A stretch of DNA of 64,000 nt. Origin: CAZTDU01 sp964617355 (lineage in GTDB: Bacteria; Pseudomonadota; Gammaproteobacteria; Burkholderiales; SG8-39). The stretch covers positions 12,775-76,774 of the forward strand of contig CAZTXP010000129.1 in assembly GCA_964617355.1 (NCBI GenBank). The letters are read 5' to 3'. Under the pieces are notes generated by a model. That model did no database searches. It worked only from the letters and a program-made list of their open reading frames with translations, and was not told the DNA's origin. Positions 42,496 to 50,863 of the stretch are shown here, one piece after another; position 1 is the stretch's first letter; the number at the start of each line of letters is the position of its first letter. The translations under genes were made by a program, and so were the position numbers.

Positions 42496-43565
42496 GCGCG
42501 CCAAGGCGGATCCTCTTCGTCCTGCGCGGCAAGCTCGGGGATTCCATCGTCGCGTTCGCATCGGCGCGCGCCTACGCCGATGCGCATCCGCAAGACGACG
42601 TGGCGCTGCTCGTGCGCGCCAACTACGCGCCGCTCTTCGCCGCGGAGAAGGGCTTGCGCGTGATCGGCTTCGACAGCCGCCTCGCGATGTTCCTCAAGCT
42701 CGCGTGGATGCGCTGGACCGAGCCCGGCTGGGATGCGCTCGTGGTGCTGCTGGGCTTCGGCGCGCCGGTCGAGCGCCTCGGCCGGCTGGTGCGCGCGAAG
42801 CGCCGCATCTACCTCGACGGGCGCTTTGCCGACGCGTATCCGGAGTGGCCCGAGGTCCGGCCCGACCACCTGCAACCCGAGCCGGCGTGGCGCGCGGTGC
42901 GCATGATCGACCCCGCGCTCGCTTTTCCGGAACGATCGGCGATCCCGAGCCTCGCGGCGCGTCGCGTGGCCTCGCCGCGCGCGGTCGGGCTGGTGCCGAT
43001 CTCGGACGAGCCGCGGCGCACGATGGGCCTCGCCGCGACCCGCGCGCTCGCGGCGCATGCGGCGCGAGCGCACCCCGGATGCGAGGTGCGGGTGCTGGTG
43101 AATCGCGAGGATCGCTGGGCCCGACCCCTGCTGGACGCCGGGCCTCCTCCGGGCGCCGTGTTTCGCGATTTCCCGGCGATGTCGGCGCTGGTCGCCGAGC
43201 TGGCCGAATTGGCGCATCTCTACACGACCGACACCGGCCTCTACCACCTCGCGGCGGCGATGGGCGTGCCGACGACGGTGTTCTACGGGCCGACGCAGCC
43301 GTGGAAGAACGGCTTCCCCGGGCAGCCCGCGCTGGAGCGCGCGCGCCTCGAGGCGCTGGGCGGCGAGCATTGCGAGGAGAAGGCCTGTCGCGATCCCGTC
43401 TGCCTCGACCGCGCAGTGGCGGGCTTCTGCGGTGCGGGACCAGACGCCTCGGGCCCGGTCGACGGCACCCCGGACGGGTGCCTGTTGCGGAGATTTCCCG
43501 CCGATCGCATCGCGCCCGTCGCCTTGCAACGGGCGGGCGATGCCGCCGCGCCCGTGCCGCGCTAG
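42492..43565 (+). CDS. GT9 family glycosyltransferase (heptosyltransferase-like)
   Basis: 357 aa. It starts RILFVLRGKLGDSIVAFASA, the acceptor-side GT9 element. The donor motif is YTTDTGLYHLAAAMGVPTTVFYGPTQPW. It is distinct from waaC at 46981 and not an obvious WaaF. The C-terminal 60 residues are rich in Cys (HCEEKACRDPVCLDRAVAGFC), which is unusual in the family and may bind a metal. Convergent with gmd; the two stops overlap by 4 bp. Confidence 0.88.
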   Translation: MSAPRRILFVLRGKLGDSIVAFASARAYADAHPQDDVALLVRANYAPLFAAEKGLRVIGFDSRLAMFLKLAWMRWTEPGWDALVVLLGFGAPVERLGRLVRAKRRIYLDGRFADAYPEWPEVRPDHLQPEPAWRAVRMIDPALAFPERSAIPSLAARRVASPRAVGLVPISDEPRRTMGLAATRALAAHAARAHPGCEVRVLVNREDRWARPLLDAGPPPGAVFRDFPAMSALVAELAELAHLYTTDTGLYHLAAAMGVPTTVFYGPTQPWKNGFPGQPALERARLEALGGEHCEEKACRDPVCLDRAVAGFCGAGPDASGPVDGTPDGCLLRRFPADRIAPVALQRAGDAAAPVPR

Positions 43566-44593
43566 AAGAAGACGCGCCCCTCGCGGACGCGCTTCGCGTC
43601 CGCTTCGAACATCCGGCTCGCAAGCGTCGCGACGTCCATAGTGGCTCGCCAGCCGAGCGCGGCCTGCGCCTTCGCGGGGTTGCCGACCAGCAGGTCGACC
43701 TCGGCGGGCCGGAAGAACGCCGGGTTGACGCGGAACAGCACGCGGCCGCTCTGCTCGTCGATACCGGTTTCGTTCTCGCCCTTGCCCTGCCAGGCGACCC
43801 GCACGCCGGCGGCCCGTGCCGCGAACTCGATGAACTCGCGGATCGTGTGCGTGCGGCCGGTGGCGAGCAGGTAGTCCCCCGCCTCCGCCTGCTGGGTCAT
43901 GCGCCACATGCCCTCGACGTAGTCGCCCGCGAATCCCCAGTCGCGACTGGCGTCGAGGTTGCCGAGCTCCACGCACGCCTGCTGCCCCGCGAGCACGCGC
44001 GCGAGCCCGAGCGTGATCTTGCGCGTGACGAACTCGGATCCGCGCAGCGGCGACTCGTGGTTGAAGAGGATGCCCGACGACGCGTGGAGGCCGAACGACT
44101 CCCGGTAGTTGACCGTGGCCCAGTGCGCCATCAGCTTCGCGAAGCCATAGGGGCTGCGCGGATAGAACGGCGTGCGCTCGTCCTGCGGCGTGGCCTGCAC
44201 CTTGCCGAACATCTCAGAGGTGGAGGCCTGGTAGAAGCGCGCCGCCGGACAGTGGACGCGGATCGCCTCCAGCAGGCGCACCACGCCGATGCCGTCGACG
44301 TCGGCGGTGTAGAGCGGCTGGTCCCACGACACGCCGACAAAGCTCTGCGCGGCGAGGTTGTAGACCTCGTCCGGCCGCACCCGCTCGAGCAGCCGCAGGA
44401 TCTGCGTCAGCTCCCCGAGTTCCAGGTCGGCGCGCTCGACGTCGCCCTCGATGCCGAGGTCGGCGAGGCGGGGCAGCGTCGCGTTCGAGCTGCGGCGCGC
44501 GGCGCCGACGACGCGATAGCCCTTCTCGAGCAGGAGCTTCGCGAGGTAGGCGCCGTCCTGCCCTGAGATACCCGTGATCAGCGCGGTCTTCAT
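43562..44593 (-). CDS. gmd: GDP-mannose 4,6-dehydratase
   Basis: 343 aa. Rossmann motif TGISGQDGAYLAKLLL, the GMD-specific stretch NLAAQSFVGVSWDQP, the active site STSEMFG with YGFAK, and NHESPLRGSEFVTRKI, which is diagnostic for the family. It makes GDP-4-keto-6-deoxymannose, precursor of GDP-rhamnose, -fucose or -perosamine. ManC in the next operon supplies GDP-mannose. No RMD or GMER homologue is visible in the window. It overlaps the DUF4254 gene by 4 bp. Confidence 0.95.
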   Translation of the reverse strand: MKTALITGISGQDGAYLAKLLLEKGYRVVGAARRSSNATLPRLADLGIEGDVERADLELGELTQILRLLERVRPDEVYNLAAQSFVGVSWDQPLYTADVDGIGVVRLLEAIRVHCPAARFYQASTSEMFGKVQATPQDERTPFYPRSPYGFAKLMAHWATVNYRESFGLHASSGILFNHESPLRGSEFVTRKITLGLARVLAGQQACVELGNLDASRDWGFAGDYVEGMWRMTQQAEAGDYLLATGRTHTIREFIEFAARAAGVRVAWQGKGENETGIDEQSGRVLFRVNPAFFRPAEVDLLVGNPAKAQAALGWRATMDVATLASRMFEADAKRVREGRVFF

Positions 44594-45207
44594 CCTGCCT
44601 TCTTCTCCCCGCGCATTTCTCCATATACGGCGGGGTTCAGCTTCGGGTCGTTGTACATCTTGAACTGCCGGTAGACCTTCCAGTAGCCCTCGCCGCGCTC
44701 GCATTCCGCGAGCAGTCGGTCCAGGCACCCCGCGAGGTCGGTGCGCTGCTCCAGGAGCCGCGCGAGCTTCGCCTTGCAGGTATCCACGTGCGCCTGGTCG
44801 ACGTCGGTGCGCAGCGTCTGGATGCGCATGTGGTGGATCTTCAGCGACAGGATCGACAGTCGGTCGCACATCGAGCCCGCCGTCTCGCTGTTCAGGCGCG
44901 CGCCGGGCTTCGGCGCCGCACTCGCCAGCGCCGAGAGCAGGTGCTCGTCGATGCGCTCGATGGCGTCGTTGCGCCGCTGGTTGTAGCGGTCGATCGCGCG
45001 CTTGTTGCCGGCGATCTCGGCGTCGGGGGCGTGGCGCCGGCGGGCGAGGTCTTCCTCGTCCCACAGCGCGCAGTTGTTGCGGTGGTTGTCCTCGACGGCC
45101 CTCCAGAGGCCGTCCGCGTGGTCGGAGGCGCCGGTGGTCGCCCAGCCCGCGATCGCGAGGCGGGCATCGTGGAAGGCGACGAGGTCTGCGGATTTCAGTT
45201 CAGGCAT
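44590..45207 (-). CDS. DUF4254 domain protein
   Basis: 205 aa, all helical and charged. The pattern DNHRNNCALWDEEDLAR, then GNKRAIDRYNQRRNDAIERID and CDRLSILSLKIHHM matches the DUF4254 family, known from LPS and polysaccharide loci without an assigned function. It has no signal peptide or membrane helix, so it is cytosolic. The gene overlaps the epimerase upstream by 8 bp and gmd downstream by 4 bp, so its product is probably needed at a fixed ratio with sugar synthesis. Confidence 0.85.
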   Translation of the reverse strand: MPELKSADLVAFHDARLAIAGWATTGASDHADGLWRAVEDNHRNNCALWDEEDLARRRHAPDAEIAGNKRAIDRYNQRRNDAIERIDEHLLSALASAAPKPGARLNSETAGSMCDRLSILSLKIHHMRIQTLRTDVDQAHVDTCKAKLARLLEQRTDLAGCLDRLLAECERGEGYWKVYRQFKMYNDPKLNPAVYGEMRGEKKAG

Positions 45208-46168
45208 GGCGGTAGTATCGCTTGAACCAGTCGGCGAAGCGCGCGAGGCCTTCGTCCAGAGGCGTCGACGGCGCGAACCCGGTCGCCTCGGCGAGGCGAG
45301 TGGTATCCGCGTAGGTGGACTTCACGTCGCCGGGCTGCATCGGCTTCAGTTCGAGCTTTGCCTCGCGGCCGAGCGCGCGCTCCATCGCCGCGACGTAGTC
45401 GAGCAGGCCGACCGGGGTGTGGTTGCCGATGTTGAAGACCTCGCAGGGTGGCGTGCCGCCGGCGGGCCGGTCGAGCACGCGGATCGTGCCTTCGACGATG
45501 TCGTCGACGTACGTGAAGTCGCGCTGCATGTCGCCGTGGTTGAAGACCTGGATCGGGCGGCCCTCCATGATCGCCGACGCGAAGAGCATCGGCGACATGT
45601 CCGGCCGGCCCCACGGGCCGTACACCGTGAAGAAGCGCAACCCGGTCGCCGGCAGGCCGAAAAGGTGGCTGTAGGAGTGGGCCATCAGCTCGTTCGCCTT
45701 CTTGGTCGCCGCGTACAGGCTCACCGGGTGGTCGACATTGTCCGTTTCCGACCACGGCAGCTTCCTGTTCGAGCCGTAGACGCTCGAACTCGACGCGTAC
45801 ACGAGGTGCCGCGGCGGGTGCCGGCGGCACGCCTCGAGCACGTTCGCGAAGCCGACCAGGTTCGACTGCACGTAGGCCGCCGGGTTCTCCAGCGAGTACC
45901 GCACGCCGGCCTGCGCCGCGAGGTGCAGCACCGCGTCGGGCTTCTCGCGCGCGAAGCGCGCGTGCAGCGCCGGGCCGTCGGCGATGTCCATGCGCTCGAA
46001 CCGGAACGCGGCGTGCGCGTCCAGTGCGGCCAGCCGCGCCTCCTTCAGCGATACCGCGTAGTAGTCGTTCAGGTTGTCGAGGCCGACCACCGCGTCGCCG
46101 CGTGCGAGGAGCCTCGCGGCACAATGCATGCCGATGAACCCGGCCGCGCCGGTGACCAGCACCTTCAT
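45200..46168 (-). CDS. UDP-glucuronate 4-epimerase-type NAD-dependent epimerase
   Basis: 322 aa. Rossmann motif TGAAGFIGMHCAARLL, the DNLNDYYAVSLK segment shared with LspL/Cap1J UDP-glucuronate 4-epimerases, active site SSSSVYG with YAATKKANE, and RFFTVYGPWGRPDM. The substrate could be UDP-GlcA or UDP-GlcNAc/UDP-Glc. The window's only UDP-sugar dehydrogenase-like protein lacks its catalytic Cys, so a UDP-GlcA source would have to lie elsewhere. It overlaps the glycosyltransferase upstream by 4 bp. Confidence 0.9.
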   Translation of the reverse strand: MKVLVTGAAGFIGMHCAARLLARGDAVVGLDNLNDYYAVSLKEARLAALDAHAAFRFERMDIADGPALHARFAREKPDAVLHLAAQAGVRYSLENPAAYVQSNLVGFANVLEACRRHPPRHLVYASSSSVYGSNRKLPWSETDNVDHPVSLYAATKKANELMAHSYSHLFGLPATGLRFFTVYGPWGRPDMSPMLFASAIMEGRPIQVFNHGDMQRDFTYVDDIVEGTIRVLDRPAGGTPPCEVFNIGNHTPVGLLDYVAAMERALGREAKLELKPMQPGDVKSTYADTTRLAEATGFAPSTPLDEGLARFADWFKRYYRHA

Positions 46169-46935
46169 TGCGCGGCCCTGGCGCGCTGCAGTTCGATCAG
46201 CTTCGCGTACTTCATGAAGCTGTTCATGCAGCCGATCGCGATGTGCACGAGGCCCGCGAGGCCGTCGAGCATGCCTAGCCGCAGGAAGTAGAATTTCAGG
46301 AACCGCGCCACGGGCGAGGCGACGAGCCGCGCGTAGCCGGCACTCGCGCCGCTCGCGTGCAGGCGCTCGGCGGCCAGCGTGGTGTACCGGTTCTGCTTCT
46401 CGAGGTACTGCGAAAGCGTCTCGGCCGATTCGTGCAGCAGGTCGCCTTCGAGGGTGGCCGGCTCGCCCTCGTGCAGCACCTTCTCGTGCACTGTGTCGTC
46501 GCTCCAGCGTGCGCGGCGCCGGTCGAAGAGACGCAGGCTCCAGTCCGGGTAGCCCTCGCCGTGGCGCAGCCAGCGGCCGAGGAAGCGGTTGCACCGTGCC
46601 ATGCGGTAGACGGGGGAAGACGGCGCGGCCACGGCGGCCGAGACGCTGCGGGCGAGTTCCGGGGTCACGCGCTCGTCGGCGTCGAGGCAGAGCACCCAGT
46701 CGTGCGAGGCTTGCGCCACCGCGAACTGCTTCTGCGGGCCGAAGCCGAGCCAGTCCTTCTCGATCACGCGCGCGCCGCGGCGCGCGGCGATCGCGCGCGT
46801 GTCGTCGGTGCTGGCCGAATCGACCACCACGATCTCGGCGGCGAACGCGGCGCTCTCGAGGCACGCGTCGAGCTGCGAGGCGGCGTTGCGCGTGATCAGG
46901 ACCACGGAGAGCGGGGCCCGCGCGGGAGCGTTCAA
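46165..46935 (-). CDS. GT2 glycosyltransferase, WaaE/KdtX-like LPS core type
   Basis: 256 aa from TTG 46935, chosen because AAGGGAAGG sits directly upstream; ATG 46965 is in frame but probably overlaps the promoter. The core is LSVVLITRNAASQLDACLES, VVDSASTDDT and CLDADERVTPEL, with WLGFGPQKQFAV between. The HGEGYPDWSLRLFDRR segment and the VHEKVLHEG block are hallmarks of WaaE-like beta-1,4-glucosyltransferases that extend heptose I. A membrane-associated tail ends KYAKLIELQRARA. First gene of the minus-strand operon ending in gmd. Confidence 0.87.
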   Translation of the reverse strand: MNAPARAPLSVVLITRNAASQLDACLESAAFAAEIVVVDSASTDDTRAIAARRGARVIEKDWLGFGPQKQFAVAQASHDWVLCLDADERVTPELARSVSAAVAAPSSPVYRMARCNRFLGRWLRHGEGYPDWSLRLFDRRRARWSDDTVHEKVLHEGEPATLEGDLLHESAETLSQYLEKQNRYTTLAAERLHASGASAGYARLVASPVARFLKFYFLRLGMLDGLAGLVHIAIGCMNSFMKYAKLIELQRARAAQ

Positions 46936-46946
46936 GGGCCTTCCCT

Positions 46947-46969
46947 TACAATCGGAAGCAGGCATTTTA
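46947..46969. promoter_or_regulatory. Back-to-back -10 elements for waaC (+) and the WaaE-like gene (-)
   Basis: TACAAT at 46947-46952 on the + strand and TAAAAT on the - strand (46969 down to 46964) lie within 23 bp. They are placed for transcripts into waaC (GTG 46981) and into the glycosyltransferase (TTG 46935). Good -35 boxes were not found for either. The two polymerases would compete for the same DNA. Confidence 0.35.
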
Positions 46970-46980
46970 TCCGACGCGGC

Positions 46981-47934
46981 GTGCGCATCCTCTTCGTCAA
47001 GACCTCGTCCCTCGGGGACGTGATCCACCACTGTCCCGCGGTCAGCGACGCGGCGCGCCACGTGCGCGGCGCGAGGATCGACTGGGTGGTCGAGGAGGCG
47101 TTTGCCGACGTGCCGCGCATGCATCGCGCGGTGCATCGCGTGATCCCGGTCGCGCTGCGCCGCTGGCGCCGCGCGCCGCTGCGGCGCTCGGTGCGCGACG
47201 AGTTCGCCGAGTTCCGCCGCGTGCTCGCGGAGGAGCGCTACGACCGCATCGTCGATACGCAGGGCCTGCTGAAGAGCGCCCTCATCGCGCGCCTCGCGCG
47301 CGGCCCGCGACATGGCTATGACCGTGGCAGCGCGCGCGAAGGCGTGGCGTCGCGCCTGTACGCCGGGCGCCACGCGGTGCCGCGCGGGCTGCACGCGGTG
47401 GAACGCAATCGTCGCTTGAGCGCCGCGGCCCTCGACTACCCGGCGCCGCACTCCGCGTGCGACTACGGGTTGCGCACAGGTCCGGATGCGCCGGTGGCGG
47501 TCGACGGCCCCTATTGCGTGCTGCTGACGATGTCGAGTCGCGGTGACAAGCTCTGGGCCGGCGAGCGCTGGGTGGCGCTTGGCGAGGCGCTGGTGCGCCG
47601 CGGCCTGCGCTGCGTGCTGCCCTGGGGCAGCGAGGCCGAGCGCGCGCGCGCCGCCGGGATCGCGTCGCGACTGGATGGCGCGGTGGTCCTGCCGGCGCTG
47701 GGCATCGCGCAACAGGCGGCGCAGATGGCGCAGGCGGTCGCGGTCGTCGGCGTCGACACGGGCCTGACGCACCTCGCGGTCGCGCTGGGTCGACCGACCG
47801 TGGGCATCTACACCAGCACGGAACCGGGGCTCACTGGCCTGCATGGCGGGGCGCAGGTGCGCAACACGGGCGGGGCGCACGCGGCGCCTTCCGTGGAGGC
47901 GGTGCTGTCCGCGCTCGACGCGGTCTCGCGCTGA
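46981..47934 (+). CDS. waaC: Lipopolysaccharide heptosyltransferase I
   Basis: 317 aa from GTG 46981. GT9 family with the WaaC pattern: RILFVKTSSLGDVIHHCPA, IDWVVEEAFADVPRMH, IVDTQGLLKSALIARL, HGYDRGSAREGVASRLY, and the donor motif VGVDTGLTHLAVALG. It transfers the first L-glycero-D-manno-heptose to Kdo2-lipid A at the cytoplasmic face of the inner membrane. It directly abuts waaA, so the inner-core genes are co-transcribed. Confidence 0.93.
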   Translation: MRILFVKTSSLGDVIHHCPAVSDAARHVRGARIDWVVEEAFADVPRMHRAVHRVIPVALRRWRRAPLRRSVRDEFAEFRRVLAEERYDRIVDTQGLLKSALIARLARGPRHGYDRGSAREGVASRLYAGRHAVPRGLHAVERNRRLSAAALDYPAPHSACDYGLRTGPDAPVAVDGPYCVLLTMSSRGDKLWAGERWVALGEALVRRGLRCVLPWGSEAERARAAGIASRLDGAVVLPALGIAQQAAQMAQAVAVVGVDTGLTHLAVALGRPTVGIYTSTEPGLTGLHGGAQVRNTGGAHAAPSVEAVLSALDAVSR

Positions 47935-49191
47935 ATGGGGCGCGGCCTCTACACGCTGCTGCTGGCCTGCGCGATGCCGCTGGTGCTGGCGCGGCTGTGG
48001 TGGCGCGGCCGTCGCGAGCCGGGCTACCGGCGGCACGTCGCCGAGCGCTTCGGCTGGTATCGCGAGCGCGCGGCGAAGCCGGTGATCTGGGTGCACGCCG
48101 TCTCCGTGGGCGAGGTGCGCGCCGCGGCACCGCTGGTGCGCGCGATCGCGGAGCGATGGCCGGATTGCCGGGTGCTCGTCACCTGCATGACCGCGGCCGG
48201 CCGCGATGCGGCGGAGCAGGTCTACGGCGAGTCGGCGAGGGTGGCCTTCCTGCCTTACGACCTGCCTTCGTCGACGCGACGGTTCCTGGAGTGGTTCCGG
48301 CCGCGGGTCGGGATCCTGATGGAGACCGAGGTGTGGCCGAACCTGATCGCCGCGTGCGGGGAGCACGGTGTTCCGGTGATGCTGGCGAACGCGCGCCTGT
48401 CGGAGAAGTCATCCCTGGGCTACGCGCGCCGGCCGCGCCTCTTCGGACCCGCGTTCGCGGCGCTGGCTGCTGTGTGCGCGCAGACCGACGCCGACGCCGC
48501 GCGGCTGCGCGAGCGCGGCGCGACCGGGGCGCGCACAACCGGCAACATCAAGTTCGACGTGATGCCGGATCCCGCTCGCGTCGCCGAAGGGCGCGAAGCC
48601 GCGCAGCGACTGGATCGTCCCGCGATCGTGCTCGCCAGCACTCGCGAACGCGAGGAGGAACCCTTGCTGGACGCCGCGAGGGCGCTGGGCGACGCCTGTG
48701 CGATCGTCCTCGTGCCGCGTCATCCGCAGCGCTTCGACGAGGTGGCGGGGCTCGCCGAGGCGCGCGGCTACCCGGTCGCGCGTCGCAGCCGCGGCGAGGC
48801 GCTGGCAGGAAACGCCTTGCTGCTGGGCGACACCATGGGCGAGATGCCGTTCTACTACGGCATGGCGAGCGTGGCCGTGATCGGCGGCTCCTTCGAGCCG
48901 CTCGGCGGGCAGAACCTGATCGAGGCCTGCGCCTGCGGGGCGCCCGTGGTGATCGGGCCGAGCGTGTTCAACTTCGCGGAAGCGACGCGGCTCGCCGTCG
49001 CGGCGGGCGCGGCCGTGCAGGTCGGGTCGGCGAAGGAGGCACTGGAAGTCGCTGCCGCGATTGCGCGCGATCCGGTGCGCCGCGATTCAATGCGCGCGGC
49101 GGGGCTGGCGTTCTGCGCAAGCCACCGCGGCGCGACCGGGCGCCACGTCGAAGCGCTGGCGGAACTCCTTACTGCGCCAGCGCCGCGTTGA
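47935..49191 (+). CDS. waaA: 3-deoxy-D-manno-octulosonic acid (Kdo) transferase
   Basis: 418 aa, the usual length. One N-terminal membrane anchor (LYTLLLACAMPLVLARLWW) is followed by WVHAVSVGEVRAA with the catalytic Glu60, ETEVWPNLIAACG, and ARLSEKSSLGYAR. The C-terminal donor domain has GSFEPLGGQNLIEACACG. It adds Kdo to lipid IVA. The last 23 bp overlap the convergent tolC-like gene. It starts right after the waaC stop. Confidence 0.96.
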   Translation: MGRGLYTLLLACAMPLVLARLWWRGRREPGYRRHVAERFGWYRERAAKPVIWVHAVSVGEVRAAAPLVRAIAERWPDCRVLVTCMTAAGRDAAEQVYGESARVAFLPYDLPSSTRRFLEWFRPRVGILMETEVWPNLIAACGEHGVPVMLANARLSEKSSLGYARRPRLFGPAFAALAAVCAQTDADAARLRERGATGARTTGNIKFDVMPDPARVAEGREAAQRLDRPAIVLASTREREEEPLLDAARALGDACAIVLVPRHPQRFDEVAGLAEARGYPVARRSRGEALAGNALLLGDTMGEMPFYYGMASVAVIGGSFEPLGGQNLIEACACGAPVVIGPSVFNFAEATRLAVAAGAAVQVGSAKEALEVAAAIARDPVRRDSMRAAGLAFCASHRGATGRHVEALAELLTAPAPR

Positions 49192-50497
49192 CTTCCTGGA
49201 GGTCTTCCTCGCGCAGGCTGCCGGCGGCGGCCTTCAGGCGCAGGTGGTTCGTGATCGTGTTGTAGCGCGCCACCGCGAGGTCGCGGCGGGTGGAAAAGAG
49301 CTGCTGCTGCGCGTTCAGCACGTCGATGTTGATGCGCACGCCGACCTCGTAGCCGAGCTTGTTCGAGTCGAGCGCGCTCTGCGAGGAGACCAGCGCCTGC
49401 TCCAGCGCGCGCACCTGCGCGATGCCGTTGATCACCGCGAGATAGGACTGCTGCGCCTGCAGGACGGAAGTGCGCTTCGCGTTCTCGAGGTCCTGCTTCG
49501 CCTTCTCGAACAGCGCGGCGGCCTCGCGCTCGCGAGAACTGATCGCGCCGCCCTGGTACAGCGGCAGCGCGAGTTGCAGGCCCAGGGACCCGAGGTTGAG
49601 GCGCGAGCTGTTGGCGCTGATGTTGGAGCCCGTCTGCTCGGTCTGGCCGTAGGAGGCGACGAGATCGAGCGTCGGGTAATGCCCGGCCTTGCCGATACGC
49701 GTCTGCAGCTCGGCGATCTGGGTCGCCGCGTCCTGGATCACCACCGGGTAGGCCTGCTTGCGTGCGAGGTCGACCCATGCATTCATGTCCGCCGGCGACG
49801 GCTGCGCGAGCGTCACCTGGGGGCGCAGCGGCCGCAGGCCGGCGTAGTCGCGGCCGGCGATCTGCGCGAGCGCCTTCTTCTTGTTCTCGAGGTCGTTCTG
49901 CGCCGAGATCTCCTGCGCGACCACCAGGTCGTAGCGCGCCTGCGCCTCGTGGGTGTCGGTGATCGTCGCGGTGCCGACCTCGAAGTTTCGCTTGGCCTGC
50001 GCCAGTTGCTCGGAAATCGCCGCCTTCTGCGCCTGCACCAGTGCCAGCGTGTCCTGCGACGCGAGCACGTCGAAGTACGCCTGCGCGACGCGCACGACGA
50101 GGTCCTGCCCGGCCTGGCCGTAGGCGGCTTCGGCTTGCCGCACCTGCTGCTCCGCCTGGTCGTACTGCAGCCAGTTCTGCATCCGGAACACGGGCTGGGT
50201 GAGCTGCAGCTGGTAGTTGCGGTTGGTGAACCAGCGCTCGGACGCCGGGGCCGGGTTGCGTCCGTAGGGTTCGACCTCGAGGTTGCTGCGCGTCGCGGCG
50301 GCGGTGAGGCCGATGGTCGGCAGGGCGAGCGCCCTTCCCTGCGGCAGCTTCTCGAGTCCGGCCTGGAGCGCGTGGCGCGCCGCGGCGTAGGGCGCGTCGT
50401 ACTTCGCCGCGTCGCGATACACCTGAAGCAGGTCCTGGGCGTGCGCCGTCGCGGCGATGCACGCGAGCGCGATGGAGAGGGCGAACCTTGCGATCAT
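49169..50497 (-). CDS. TolC family outer-membrane efflux protein
   Basis: 442 aa. The first 20 residues are a signal peptide (MIARFALSIALACIAATAHA-like, cut before QDLL). Two repeats typical of TolC trimers follow, with long heptad helices (QAEAAYGQAGQDLVVRVAQAYFDVLASQD and KAKQDLENAKRTSVLQAQQSYLAV-type) and LQLALPLYQGGA. It forms the outer-membrane duct for the RND pump encoded upstream, though a rhodanese and pcm lie between. It overlaps waaA on the opposite strand by 23 bp. Confidence 0.92.
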   Translation of the reverse strand: MIARFALSIALACIAATAHAQDLLQVYRDAAKYDAPYAAARHALQAGLEKLPQGRALALPTIGLTAAATRSNLEVEPYGRNPAPASERWFTNRNYQLQLTQPVFRMQNWLQYDQAEQQVRQAEAAYGQAGQDLVVRVAQAYFDVLASQDTLALVQAQKAAISEQLAQAKRNFEVGTATITDTHEAQARYDLVVAQEISAQNDLENKKKALAQIAGRDYAGLRPLRPQVTLAQPSPADMNAWVDLARKQAYPVVIQDAATQIAELQTRIGKAGHYPTLDLVASYGQTEQTGSNISANSSRLNLGSLGLQLALPLYQGGAISSREREAAALFEKAKQDLENAKRTSVLQAQQSYLAVINGIAQVRALEQALVSSQSALDSNKLGYEVGVRINIDVLNAQQQLFSTRRDLAVARYNTITNHLRLKAAAGSLREEDLQEVNAALAQ

Positions 50498-50526
50498 GCG
50501 GACCCCGGGGCGGCTGGCGTTCGAGT

Positions 50527-50850
50527 TCAGTAGACGGGCATAGACGCGTCGACGGTGCGAGCCCACGCGTCGACGCCGCCCGAGAGGTTGTGCACCTTCG
50601 AGAAACCCTGCCGCTCGAGGAACGCGGCGACCTGCATGCTGCGGCCGCCGTGGTGGCAGATCACCACCGTCTCCGCCGCCGGGTCGAGTTCGCCGAGGCG
50701 GGCGGGGACCTCCCGCATCGGCACCAGCAGCGATTCCGGCAGGTGGCAGGTCTGGAACTCCCACGGCTCGCGCACGTCGAGCAGCACCGGCCGAGCGCGC
50801 GAGGCGTCGGCGAGCCATTCGGACAATTGCGCGGGGCGCAGCTGGTTCAT
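50527..50850 (-). CDS. Single-domain rhodanese-like sulfurtransferase
   Basis: 107 aa from ATG 50850. Rhodanese landmarks are VLLDVREPWEFQTCHLPES, the active-site loop CHHGGRSMQVA with the catalytic Cys, and GFSKVHNLSGGVDAWA. It resembles GlpE/PspE-type proteins and is probably cytosolic; no signal peptide is present. It lies between pcm and the tolC-like gene in the same orientation and is likely co-transcribed. Its sulfur acceptor is unknown. Confidence 0.9.
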   Translation of the reverse strand: MNQLRPAQLSEWLADASRARPVLLDVREPWEFQTCHLPESLLVPMREVPARLGELDPAAETVVICHHGGRSMQVAAFLERQGFSKVHNLSGGVDAWARTVDASMPVY

Positions 50851-50863
50851 CGGCGTCGGCCGG

